A stretch of 46,672 bases of DNA from Pleurobrachia bachei (taxonomy: Eukaryota > Ctenophora > Tentaculata > Cydippida > Pleurobrachiidae). The position numbers and the translations under genes were made by a program. Shown piece after piece: positions 16,052-26,224 of this stretch (the first letter of the stretch is position 1; each line of letters opens with the position of its first letter). The notes under the pieces are model-generated. The model was not told the origin of the DNA. It did no database searches and was given only the letters and a program-made list of their open reading frames with translations. The stretch spans positions 1-46,672 of the forward strand of contig AVPN01000568.1 in NCBI GenBank assembly GCA_000695325.1. Direction: 5' to 3'.

Positions 16052-17002
16052 ATGTCGTTGTATGACAACACAACTATTGAGGATGTCCTCCCTAATGTAC
16101 TGGACCCATCTGTCAGTCATTTCGTTGATGTAAGTGTGTGGACCCGTCTGTCAGTCATTTCGTTGATGTAAGTGTGTTGACCCATCTGTCAGTCATTTCG
16201 TTGATGTAAGTGTGTGGACCCATGATCTGTCAGTCATTTCGTTGATGTAAGTGTGTGGACCTATCTGTCAGTCATTTCGTTGATGTAAGTGTGTGGACCC
16301 ATCTGTCAGTCATTTCGTTGATGTAAGTGTGTGGACCCATCTGTCAGTCATTTCGTTGATGTAAGTGTGTGGACCCATCTGTCAGTCATTTCGTTGATGT
16401 AAGTGTGTGAGTGAATGCGTCTACCAGGAACCGACCGAAACATGTAAACAACCAATCAGAACTCGTTATTTGCGTCACATGACTGGTTATCAGCCAATCA
16501 GGGACCAGTAATTCCTGATTCGGTCGGTTCCTGGCGTCTGTATAAATTTGTTTCTTTTTCACTGGAGAAGAGGAGAGTGAACCTCATTTCACTCACCACC
16601 ACCTTGTGTTGGGTGCTAGACACTCACAATCTCAAAATTAGTACCGGTGAGCCGTGAGATCGCTTTCTTGCTTTACCGGTGAGATCGCTTTCTTGAACCA
16701 GTCCAGTATTTTTACCAAGCATTTCGCTGCCGTTGATTATTAAACACTTATTGTTATTCAACCAGCTCAGCTTGTATATTAGTCGGTATGTTGGCAAATA
16801 TTTCAACTTCTCAACTCCTCAGGTGTTTCGACGAACTTCCAAGTCCGCTTCGGAGTGTGGAGGTGCACATTACATTACCAGTGATGTCCTTCAGTTTTAT
16901 GTGGTAAGAGATGGGATTGGTAATATATATGTGGAACGGGTTTTGATTTCACAACAGGTGCGAAATTTGGACACGGAAAAATGGCTGTTAAATGGGTTTT
17001 AG
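16052..17002 (+). CDS. Short three-exon gene candidate, unrecognised product (about 67 aa)
   Basis: Exon 1 16052-16129 (MSLYDNTTIEDVLPNVL, then DPSVSHFVD) ends in phase 0 at gtaagt. Exon 2 16823-16903 (VFRRTSKSASECGGAHY, then ITSDVLQFYV) follows a good pyrimidine-rich acceptor and ends GTG|gtaaga in phase 0. Exon 3 16958-17002 (VRNLDTEKWLLNGF, stop TAG) follows ttcacaacag. The 54-bp second intron is 55 bp in the downstream duplicate while both exons keep their frames, which supports it being an intron. No family is recognised. The link from exon 1 to exon 2 is the weak point: the 38-bp array and a 111-bp promoter-like element lie between them, so exons 2-3 may belong to a separate gene. Confidence 0.35.
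16101..16410 (+). repeat. Second 38-bp exon-end/5' splice-site array, 8 donors
   Basis: Same unit as the upstream array, beginning at the 3' end of the exon at 16052-16129. GTAAGT recurs from 16130 to 16399; one unit has a 3-bp insertion (catgatctgtc) near 16220. The array ends abruptly beside the 15-bp inverted repeat element at 16424. Confidence 0.9.
16424..16534 (+). mobile_element. 111-bp element with 15-bp TIRs and CCAAT/E-box promoter-like core
   Basis: Perfect terminal inverted repeats ccaggaaccgaccga / tcggtcggttcctgg bound a core with accaatcag, a tcacatgac E-box-like word and agccaatca. A tataaat lies 6 bases after the right end. The same core occurs in reverse orientation just before the ATG of the tail-anchored gene at 24144 and of its copy at 26225. 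It looks like a small non-autonomous element that carries a CCAAT/E-box module. Confidence 0.55.
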
Positions 17003-17933
17003 CCTAAATGGAATCGTCGCGTCATAACTAATCGATCGGTATAACGAATGCTCCGGTAGGGTAGCCACACCGATAAACTTTGCGGACGATTGAACTTTGT
17101 CACAGACAGTTAAACTTTGCCGCAGATGTTATTTGAAACGGGCGCCTGCTTTGTGTTTGATCAGCTCAGTGAGAGGGCAAAAATTGGCCGAATTTGGAGC
17201 AAAAACTGTTTTCCTGCCTATTTGAAACAGTTTTTAAAAACATTCACTGCACCAAGCACATGCGACAAAATTCAGATTTCAAACATGGAATGGCTCGGTA
17301 CAACCCTTTTCTAACTATTCCATGTCGAAAATCTCGGTTTCTTGGACGAATTGAGGGAGATACAAGTGTTTCAAGCTAGCAGACTAAGGGGGAAAACAGT
17401 CGCACCGAACTGAACTCCAGTACGACATATTGCCATCCTAGCGGACATCTGTGCGGAGTCTGGAATCTCAACTCCAAAATTTCAATTTCGAACTTAGGGA
17501 CCATTTTAGAGTTTTTCAATTAGCGAATGCGATAATTAACGAACCAAACATTGTTCAGACCTAAACTCAGCGGTATTTGAACCTCTATTGCCACCTCTTA
17601 GCATGGGAGAAGTTTCATAGAAATCAGAGGAGATGACTGTAATTATTGCTTCTACTAAAAGAAAATATCAAGACCCTATACAGTTCGTTTGAGAGAGTAC
17701 CAATCTCCATCATTGCTCTCAGGTCCAAAGCTACCCCTGAATTCCAACCAAGTATCCCCTACAAAGGTGGTTGTTTCCAATGAAGGTGACCCCTCAGGCA
17801 GACCCGCAACTAAGTTTATAGACCAAGATGTTTGTTTGTTTGTTTGTTTGTTACTAAACCATGGGGTACGCTCAGCAAACCTCCATAACAACCCGGTTAT
17901 GTGGTAACTATGGCGCTGAGTCCCTTTCTCTCC

Positions 17934-17962
17934 CCTGGGAGAGAAAGAGACTCATGGTTTGA
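17934..17962. repeat. Hairpin flanking the 41-bp array
   Basis: Inverted arms (agtccctttctctccc / gggagagaaagagact, one mismatch) lie about 40 bases upstream of the 41-bp array. Size and isolation do not suggest a terminator or a known RNA. Confidence 0.4.
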
Positions 17963-17996
17963 ATGTCTGGAACATTTGAGAGGATCTTGGTCCTTT

Positions 17997-18357
17997 AGGT
18001 AACGTTTTGCCTTTGAGAGGGTCTTGGTCTTGGAAATAGGTAACGTTTTGCCTTTGAGAGGGTCTTGGTCTTGGAAATAGGTAACGTTTTGCCTTTGAGA
18101 GGGTCTTGGTCTTGGAAATAGGTAACGTTTTGCCTTTGAGAGGGTCTTGGTCTTGGAAATAGGTAACGTTTTGCCTTTGAGAGGGTCTTGGTCTTGGAAA
18201 TAGGTAACGTTTTGCCTTTGAGAGGGTCTTGGTCTTGGAAATAGGTAACGTTTTGCCTTTGAGAGGGTCTTGGTCTTGGAAATAGGTAACGTTTTGCCTT
18301 TGAGAGGGTCTTGGTCTTGGAAATAGGTAACGTTTTGCCTTTGAGAGGGTCTTGGTC
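17997..18357 (+). repeat. 41-bp minisatellite, 9 units, each with AG|GTAAC
   Basis: Unit aggtaacgttttgcctttga plus gagggtcttggtcttggaaat; the aacg word recurs at 18001, 18042 and every 41 bp to 18329. Every unit contains an AG|GTAAC 5' splice-site-like word. The minus-strand frames through it (Lys/Pro/Arg/Gln repeats) follow from the period and are not treated as genes. Confidence 0.9.
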
Positions 18358-18503
18358 TGCACTGGTTCGACATTTATCGTATGTTGGTCTGTCTGGGGCA
18401 CACTCTCAAGCTATGTCTTGTCTTACTCTTATTGTTATTCAACCAGCTCAGCTTGTATATTAGTCGGTATGTTGGCAAATATTTCAACTTCTCAACTCCT
18501 CAG

Positions 18504-18684
18504 GTGTTTCGACGAACTTCCAAGTCCGCTTCGGAGTGTGGAGGTGCACATTACATTACCAGTGATGTCCTTCAGTTTTATGTGGTAAGAGATGGGATTG
18601 GTATATATATATGTGGAACGGGTTTTGATTTCACAACAGGTGCGAAATTTGGACACGGAAAAATGGCTGTTAAATGGGTTTTAG
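18504..18684 (+). pseudogene. Duplicate of exons 2-3 of the short gene candidate
   Basis: Exon copy 18504-18584 and final exon copy 18640-18684 keep both splice signals and reading frames, with a 55-bp intron between them. No copy of exon 1 lies immediately upstream; the 41-bp array does. It could serve as an alternative 3' end of the upstream gene or be a dead fragment. Confidence 0.35.
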
Positions 18685-18737
18685 CCTAAATGGAATCGTC
18701 GCGTCATAACTAATCGATCGGTATAACGAATGCTCCG

Positions 18738-19245
18738 GTAGGGTAGCCACTGGCTATTTGAAACGCCTGCTAACTTGAAACAGTGTCTGTCAATTTGAAA
18801 GCCGCAGATGTTATTTGAAACGGGCGCCTGCTTTGTGTTTGATCAGCTCAGTGAGAGGGCAAAAATTGGCCGAATTTGGAGCAAAAACTGTTTTCCTGCC
18901 TATTTGAAACAGTTTTTAAAAACATTCACTGCACCAAGCACATGCGACAAAATTCAGATTTCAAACATGGAATGGCTCGGTACAACCCTTTTCTAACTAT
19001 TCCATGTCGAAAATCTCGGTTTCGTGGACGAATTGAGGGAGATACAGGTGTTTCAAGTTAGCAGACCGAGGCGGTCTTATTGAAACACCAAATTTTGGGT
19101 AGATATCACGTGATCCTGACCCCGGAAGACAAAATAAGATATCCCAAACCACCCAAAAAACTGCCCAGGGACTGTCTCGGTAAAATAGTATGAAAGTAAG
19201 GGGAAAAAGTGAAAAACTGTTTCAAATAGCCAGTGGCTACCCTAC
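18738..19245. mobile_element. 508-bp non-autonomous DNA-transposon-like element with 27-bp perfect TIRs
   Basis: Left end 18738-18764 and right end 19219-19245 are exact inverted repeats of gtagggtagccactggctat plus ttgaaac. Subterminal atttgaaac/gtttcaa words recur inside. No transposase is encoded; the 62-codon frame inside has no recognisable motif. No clear target-site duplication was identified. A related copy near 17056-17390 has an altered left end and no right end. Confidence 0.7.
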
Positions 19246-20731
19246 TTAACTAGTAAATAAAATGTTACACAGACACACCATGATCCTAATGATTGGTCAG
19301 GCTAAACACTCCACGACCGTCACTTCTAAATGTCGAACAGTTTAATATTCCACGTGTCGACTCGACCATATCCACATATTATATTTATGTTTGGTCTGGT
19401 TATATCTGGTACCTCGGTACGGAGTGGCTTATAGGGCTATGAGTCGGAGATAAGCATCGCCGGCTTACCCAGTGATTAGGAGAAACCCACCACTTTTTTG
19501 ACTGGCTATACAAACTTAACCGTAATTGGTAATCGTGTCCTAGCTTTACTTCTCTTTGGAGAGTCCAGAGTCCAGGGTTTTATAACGTGCACTCCACCCA
19601 TGTTAACCAGGAGATTGGGTGGAGTCCAAGTAGATTAGTGTGTGATTAGTGAATAGTTACATTACCAAGTGGACAATTTGGAGTAGTAGTGTGCAGAGTA
19701 AAATCATCAGATAATCGATGTAATAGGAACTTAGTGTGAGATTGTACCTCGTTCTACCCTGCACTTCACTTCACTGACTGTATTACCATCTTTCTCTCTC
19801 TCTCTCACCCTCTCTTTAAGAGAGAGAGAGAGAGAGAGAGAGACAAAGAGAGCGGGAATTTGGATAGGCTCACTCTTGTTCACCCTGTCTTTCTCTCTCA
19901 TTCACTATCTTTCACTCTCTCTTTCACTCCCACTCTCACTCCTCTTTTTTTTCCTTCTCTCTCTCCTCATTTAGCTATAGACACCAAAGTTTCCATTATT
20001 TCTTACGTCAAAGCATCATTTAATAGATTCTCTAGAATACACCTCCCATCCATTTCACAGCTGCAGTTCCGGTTTTAATGTTTAACCCAGTCGGGATTCA
20101 GCCAAATCTCTCTGTTAGTTTTAAATGTGTTGGCATTACGCAGTACTGTGAGCCTTTTTACACAACGCCAGTTTTCCTTATTTCATGGTTTGACGGTTTG
20201 TATTCACATATCACAGCTCTGTAAGAATATTTCTCTCAATCCAAGCGATCACGTCTAGGCCAGTTAAACAGGGCAATTTTATATGATCAAAAGGTAGCGT
20301 GACATAAATGCGAGATGCTGCTGCGGTGTCTTAAATGCCTATTACCTCGAGGCCATACTTTTAATTGGCCAATTAGTTGGTTCTAAGGAAATCTTTTAGT
20401 TCATTTCAACTTTCCATTGCCACTCTCAAATAGAGCCCTCTAACCATGAGAGTGTCTGAATGACACTTCATTTCACTAGACCATGCTCCATGTACTGATT
20501 GCAATGACTTCAACTTGAGCCCTCCTTTTTTTAAATCTTTGATCGTCCAGTGGACTGCTGCATGTGTTGTTGATAGATTAATCGCCCTCAAATTGAGCCA
20601 ATATATTGGATTGCATTTCCAGGGAATAATTTAGCTTCCAAATAATGAATGAGCTCCTTTCAGCCTGTTTTCACCGCTTTATTAATACTCGAGATCGCCG
20701 GTATCGCCAGAACTTCTACTCCAGCGCTTCA
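19246..20731. other. Intergenic DNA with GA/CT microsatellites
   Basis: CT and GA runs at 19791-19850, CT-rich 19875-19970. No exon or RNA gene supportable in the rest. Confidence 0.4.
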
Positions 20732-20853
20732 TAAACACATTCAGCGACTCCAATCTCTATTATTAATATTGCTTGCATGGTTTTTGCACCATCATCAACT
20801 TGTGCAGCATATATGTAAATCAAGTACCTTTATAATTTGGCAAACTAACCTGA

Positions 20854-20948
20854 AGATCTCGTGATCAAGTTTAGCAACAAGATGAGTGCAGTCACACCAA
20901 ACATGTCCATGCTGACTATCCCCCTACAGTTCTACATGAAAGCACTGG
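20854..20948 (+). CDS. Orphan internal exon (copy 1)
   Basis: After an AG in cctgaag a phase-1 frame reads LVIKFSNKMSAVTPNMSML, then TIPLQFYMKAL, and ends CTG|gtaagt in phase 0. The strong donor, the exact duplication and the protein-like composition support an exon. The acceptor has little pyrimidine tract. No family recognised; Met-rich with a hydrophobic second half. No neighbouring exon matches both phases. Confidence 0.35.
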
Positions 20949-21603
20949 TAAGTGAGAGTTGGGATCCACCCGGCCTTGTATTGTGGGAACTGGTAACCGA
21001 ACCCCCCCCTGCAGTATTGTTCATACAATCACCCCTATAGTCAGGGCATATGATGTTAGATTTTCGGCATAATTGTTATAAAGCTAATTCCACTTCTAAT
21101 AGGTCCTATTGGGTCCCTAGAACCACCAAAAAAAATGTTCGCGATTTGGTGGATGAAGAAGTTGGGTTTCCGGGCCACGCCCTTCTACTAACTTTTTAGC
21201 CTAAGGCTTAAAAACGCCAAAACTGCACTTAGGAGAGGAGTAGGGACAATATCAAGGGCACCAAAGTGTTCAGCGTCCTTGAATTAGTGGGGGTAGGTGC
21301 TGGAATTAAGTCTCTATCTCATCTGGTTAATTAGTTAATTGGATAATTAGGTCTGAGAATAACCATTTTGGCCATATGGCTATAGCCACTTAGGAATAGT
21401 GTATCGACTTTTCATTGGTGTCATTTTGTTCAGAATAAAATTTTAATCTAAGAGTTGTGGAAAAATTTAGAGCCTATCTCAAACACATTCAGCGACTCCA
21501 ATCTCTATTATTAATATTGCTTGCATGGTTTTTGCACCATCATCAACTTGTGCAGCATATATGTAAATCAAGTACCTTTATAATTTGGCAAACTAACCTG
21601 AAG

Positions 21604-21695
21604 ATCTCGTGATCAAGTTTAGCAACAAGATGAGTGCAGTCACACCAAACATGTCCATGCTGACTATCCCCCTACAGTTCTACATGAAAGCACTG
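21604..21695 (+). CDS. Orphan internal exon (copy 2)
   Basis: Identical duplicate of the preceding exon, with the same donor. If both were used in one transcript, the second would need a phase-0 exon or intermediary to enter its phase-1 acceptor, so tandem inclusion would break the frame. A following open frame at about 21835-21995 (YLSSVLVISNPMKCRS...) begins in a different phase and could not be joined. Confidence 0.3.
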
Positions 21696-21789
21696 GTAAG
21701 TGAGAGTTGGGATCCACCCGGCCTTGTATTGTGGGAACTGGTAACCGAACCCCCCCCTGCAGTATTGTTCATACAATCACCCCTAGTTT

Positions 21790-24029
21790 TAAGTGAGTAT
21801 TTAGTGTCGACACCTCCCTTTTTTCCTGGATCAGCTATCTGTCAAGTGTGCTAGTCATTAGTAATCCCATGAAATGCCGATCCCCCGCATTGGGCTCCGT
21901 ATTTAATAGGGACAATGACAAGCTCCCCCACATCTCGTTTATTATAGAACCGCTGCTGCAGTCATCAATATTCTCGTCTCTCCGTGTCTACTGATCCATG
22001 GCACTTCTGCAGTTCTGGACATTCACGGTGTAATGGTTTGTCAGTGATTGAGTGATTGAGCACATATAAACCCCCGCGAGGGTTATGGTCAATCGAGGCC
22101 TCGATCATTCCAGGGCCTACTTATATCATGAAGGACATTTTCTCATCTTACACCGTTTCGTTATTGCTGTTCTCAGTTCCTCAAGTCCCGATCATGTCAG
22201 GGACCATGAGTTCGGGCAAAACTTTCTAAAGAAGTCACACCCTCATCCCCCGATCCGAGTACAGTGTTGGCGATAGCATGTGGTAGTGTACTTCAGCTGT
22301 CTGCGGTTTCAAATTGTTATTGTTTCAACAATGAGCTACGAATATTTAGTACCACCACGGCACTGATCACTGTTATAGTAGTCATTGTAGTAGATATTAG
22401 TACAGGTTACAGTTACAGCGTCTCTACAATGTCTCTACTCAGTCTGACCAGCAGTTTACTTATAATATCGGATCTGTAAACTTGTGAATCAGTATTCCAC
22501 CAAACCAATATCCTCTTACTATTCCAAAAGTTTATTACTAGTATATTAAAGTACTCGAAGCTCAAATTTTGATAGAAATATCTGTTGCTGAAAACAGAGC
22601 TGAAGAGAAAAGGAGGGCAGAACTTTAGTCATTCTGTTTTGTTCTGTGATGCTCCTCCTTCACAGTCTACACTAGGTCTGATATCTGATACCATTCTGCA
22701 ATGATCACTCTTTCTAGTCCATCTTGAACTTCTTGCTTTTCCAATTCTGCTTTAATTGGAACTGATTTTGAGTTGCAATTTCGATTTCCGAAGGTTGGGG
22801 TTATCTGGTATGGGTTAAATCCCCAGCATAAAAGGTTTCAAGTTTCCCATTTTGTTCTCGCCCAAAAAGTTACAAGAGTTCCTGCTCAACTGTGATTCTG
22901 GTACCGTTTCTTGTAGCAGTTTCTTGACCCGGGAAAGGCACCAAAGAATATCCGGCAGCATCAAAGTGTTCGAAATTTAAAGCTCAGAATTATAGACATC
23001 GTGACAGTATAATACCGATAAGACTTTTCGAGTGAGCCTACTACAGGAAGGATGAGAGTTCAAGGCACTCTGGAGCAATGATCCAATATCCCGAAGCGGT
23101 CTTTCTTTCGACGTCCTTACTTTCTCACCCGCGGACGTATTCCCCAACAACATGTTTTATATGACAGCACTCGCTTTGTCTTTCAAGCGCTCTCAAGCTT
23201 TCTTAATTTGACTGGTTACAGACTAAGGTGATGCATACAGGTGATTATTTCTGCTCTCACTTCTCTCTCTCTCTCAAACATTATCTCACCTTCTCTCTCC
23301 CACCCTCTCTCTCACACCCTCTCTCTGTCTCCCAGTGCACTCAAACATCTTTTCACTAATTTCCCTTTGGATCGTGTTGTGTAATTTCTCCATAGCTCGA
23401 CATGTTATATACAGCCACCTCCTCTCCCCCTAATGGTTTTACCCTCGTTACCCATACCCCGTTCATTCTAGTGACTCATTGCAATCAATTCCTCTCCTAC
23501 GGTCTACAATAACAGTTCGTATTGGACCACGGTATATACCGCGTGTTTGGCTAATGTTTACTAGCCCCCAGCCCCCACAGCTTCGAACAGTGGTATCTGT
23601 TTAGTCATCTGCTTGTACCTAGCCTGTCGATACTATGTAGCATATGTCATTATTATAACCGTCTACATCACTTATAATAGTCTTAGCGATATTATTTAAT
23701 TGCAGCTGAATTGCTTGGACCAGGGGGATGGAATGGTTATTCCCAATTGACACCATTCCATCAGTCTAGTAGTGTTTAGTCGCATAAAAACTCTAGTTAT
23801 AGCCATCACGGCAGTAGTGCAATAACATCTACTAGCACAAAGATCCTATATCCTAGATATAGATCTAAATATCTTATATCTAGTACTGCAGACATCACAC
23901 CCTGTCTATGTTGACACAGTGCTGCAGTACACAACAACAATCCTTGTGTGTCTATTGTTATACAGTACACACCACAGGAAGTAGTTCCTAATCTCACATC
24001 TCTTGAAAGCCCTTGTCTCTGGTCCATGG
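21790..24029. other. Region with no supported gene
   Basis: Contains CT-rich simple sequence at 23255-23335 and scattered short ORFs with no splice support. The stop-free stretch 21835-21995 looks faintly protein-like, but I cannot place it in a gene. Confidence 0.35.
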
Positions 24030-24135
24030 ACCGATCAAATCAGTAAATACTGGTCCCTGATTGGCTGATAACCAGTCACGTGACTTAAATAACGACTTCT
24101 GATTGGTTGTTTACTTGATTCGGTCGTTTATAGCT
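24030..24135 (+). promoter_or_regulatory. Promoter-like module with paired CCAAT boxes and an E-box
   Basis: Directly upstream of the ATG at 24144: inverted CCAAT (gattggctg), CACGTGAC E-box, a second inverted CCAAT (gattggttg), then gattcggtcg. Paired CCAAT boxes around a CACGTG are typical of NF-Y/bHLH-type promoters. The module is the reverse complement of the TIR element at 16424-16534 and is repeated at 26137-26215. Confidence 0.5.
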
Positions 24136-24143
24136 CTGGCACC

Positions 24144-25444
24144 ATGTCGTCTATGGAGGAGGAACACCTGATTCCCATGGCAGATCTCGGATCCGATGAC
24201 CAGTTAGACCCCCTCCTCTCCACCCCAGAGGACCCCCTGATGGAGAAGCTCCAGATCAGGGCGAGGACCCCCTCGATCACCCTAACTGACGTAGAGGATG
24301 TGACTGAGGGGTTGTTGAGTGGGTCACGTGATGAAAGTGAGGATGAGAGTGATGCAGATAGGTTGTTGAAGATACTGCGGAAGGATCAACAGAGATCAAC
24401 ACACAATGGTGTAAGTGAGAGAATAATTGCAGTGAAACAGTCATCAAATATTATACAGTAGTGTAATCTGATTACCAGGCAAATTACGTAAAAATATACT
24501 GGTTCAAGCATACAATGTCCAAAATTCTGAAGTTTAATTTTGCCATCATGTATCCATGAAAGAACTTATGCAAAATGCAGTGAACGGTGCATAATGATAA
24601 TGTATCAGATCTACCATTTTTAAGGGTGCATCATATCCCAACAAAACACACTCACTCTCCACTATAGATCATCTATACTATCATCATCAATACACTTGCG
24701 ATCATCATCACCAAACAAGAGATCACTCAATTCGATCTAGTTCACAGTGTTGTTGTTATGCAGTTGTAGTTGTTGTCCTGTATAATGCAGTGCCAGGATA
24801 TATCGTGTAGTATGACGGCTGGTAGGAGAAGATCTAGGTGGTGCGCACCGTGGTACATTCTACATCTCATTGTAAATAGTAATACAGCATCCGATTTAGT
24901 CTGACCAGCTAGACCCTGTTTCGCGCACAAAAGTAAAGGGGAGGGGGTTAGAACATTTTAACGAGATTTAACGGGATCATCTTAGCGGGAATGCTTTATT
25001 TAATCAGGGTCCGACTGTTGCATTGTACATAACAGTAGTTTGCATTTTGCAAGTTGCACGTATTTTAATTTGACAAAAGAGTGATTGAAAAGGGTTAAAT
25101 GGCTCTGTATAATATATAAATAGAGACTCAAGTTATTTAAAATTCTAAATTAAATTCAAAGCCATTTAACATACTCCGAATGTTCAGACAATTATTTCCA
25201 GACAAGTATTTCCAATTGGAAATACTTGTCTGACCACTCGGAGTATGTTAGGAGTCTCAGTGTCAAATATACAGACCAATGCTGGTATCTAATTTAAGCT
25301 CCATCGCATCTTGAAAATAAGATTGTAGTACGAGTTCGAGGGGCAGTAGGTTTAGTTTATTTTCCACTAATTCCAGCAGCTGTTGTTTTTCTAACAAATT
25401 TCTTATTTTTCAGAAGTTACAAGAGTTAGCACGTAAAGCAGAAG
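24144..25444 (+). pseudogene. Partial 5' copy of the acidic tail-anchored protein gene
   Basis: Exon 1 24144-24410 (89 codons) and exon 2 25414-25444 match the second copy at 26225-27574 with few changes, for example GSDDQ versus GFDDQ and one extra codon. The frame is intact, but the membrane exon would have to lie beyond 25849, where the assembly has Ns. It could be a functional duplicate, a truncated one, or the other haplotype of the same locus. Confidence 0.6.
25165..25252. repeat. Near-perfect palindrome in intron 2 of the tail-anchored gene copy
   Basis: A 34-bp perfect palindrome centred on tttccaattggaaa lies within longer imperfect arms (acatactccga.../...cggagtatgt). An outer pair aaatggct/agccattt flanks it at 25098 and 25161. 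It resembles a small hairpin-type MITE. The duplicate at about 27296-27380 retains it. Confidence 0.7.
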
Positions 25445-25848
25445 GTAAGAGAGCGATGATTTCAAGTGCCATATATTCTTTCTTTTGTGCCCTATTTTTC
25501 CTTCTTTTCTATTCAATTTCACACACTCACATAGCACCTCTATATCATAGGTAAATCATGTTCTGCAAATTTTAAATTGGAGCATTCTAATTACTAAAGC
25601 ATTCTTCCGTTTTTGACCCGGGTCAATAATTTAACCTGTTTGTATATCAAATAACTAAATCTGATTGTGCGTCAAGGTAGGTCACTATCTGACCTAGCAA
25701 TTTACGCACAATAAGTTGTTATGCATATTGTAACTAATTACTAACATATGTTTCGCACTTCCTTTCAACTGAAAGAAAAGTTAAGATGCCCCCCCCCCCA
25801 TTGATTTGACCAAATGAGGTGGTCAGCCCCCTCCTCGGTGCGGGGGGG

Positions 25849-26136
25849 NNNNNNNNNNNNNNNNNNNNNNNNNNNNNNNNNNNNNNNNNNNNNNNNNNNN
25901 NNNNNNNNNNNNNNNNNNNNNNNNNNNNNNNNNNNNNNNNNNNNNNNNNNNNNNNNNNNNNNNNNNNNNNNNNNNNNNNNNNNNNNNNNNNNNNNNNNNN
26001 NNNNNNNNNNNNNNNNNNNNNNNNNNNNNNNNNNNNNNNNNNNNNNNNNNNNNNNNNNNNNNNNNNNNNNNNNNNNNNNNNNNNNNNNNNNNNNNNNNNN
26101 NNNNNNNNNNNNNNNNNNNNNNNNNNNNNNNNNNNN
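25849..26136. other. Assembly gap (288 N)
   Basis: The Ns begin right after a poly-G run. The equivalent position in the second copy is also a long G run (about 27975), suggesting the assembly broke on homopolymer G. Confidence 0.98.
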
Positions 26137-26224
26137 CCTGATTGGCTGATAACCAGTCACGTGACTTAAATAACGACTTCTGATTGGTTGTTTACTTGAT
26201 TCGGTCGTTTATAGCTCTGGCACC

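Larger units (their letters stand above)
14317..16103 (+). repeat. Local direct duplication, about 0.67 kb, each copy ending in a 38-bp array
   Basis: Sequence from about 14317-14998 is repeated at 15426-16103 with a few substitutions and small indels. Both copies contain the same ATG-bearing exon immediately before a 38-bp tandem array, so exon plus array were duplicated as a block, or the array expanded in each copy. Confidence 0.85.
16744..19055 (+). repeat. Direct duplication carrying exons 2-3 and a TIR-element body
   Basis: 16744 to about 17040 is repeated at about 18427-18745, and 17125-17375 is repeated at about 18805-19055, nearly identical. The copies differ at the segment just after gtagggtagccac: the first has three aaactttg-type motifs, the second three atttgaaa-type motifs. 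A 41-bp array separates the copies. Confidence 0.8.
20732..21786 (+). repeat. 0.31-kb direct duplication around an orphan exon
   Basis: 20732-21042 is repeated, apparently without change, at 21482-21786, with about 440 bp of unrelated sequence between. Each copy has a coding-like exon, at 20873-20948 and 21603-21696 respectively (see the exon entries). Confidence 0.85.

Noticed and set aside
14988-16410. CRISPR-like array
   Set aside because: The repeats are head-to-tail with no unique spacers, and the context is a eukaryotic exon.
17897-18401. Lys/Pro/Arg-rich repeat ORFs on the minus strand
   Set aside because: They run through the 41-bp array, with similar repeats open in two frames, as expected from the period; no splice or start evidence.
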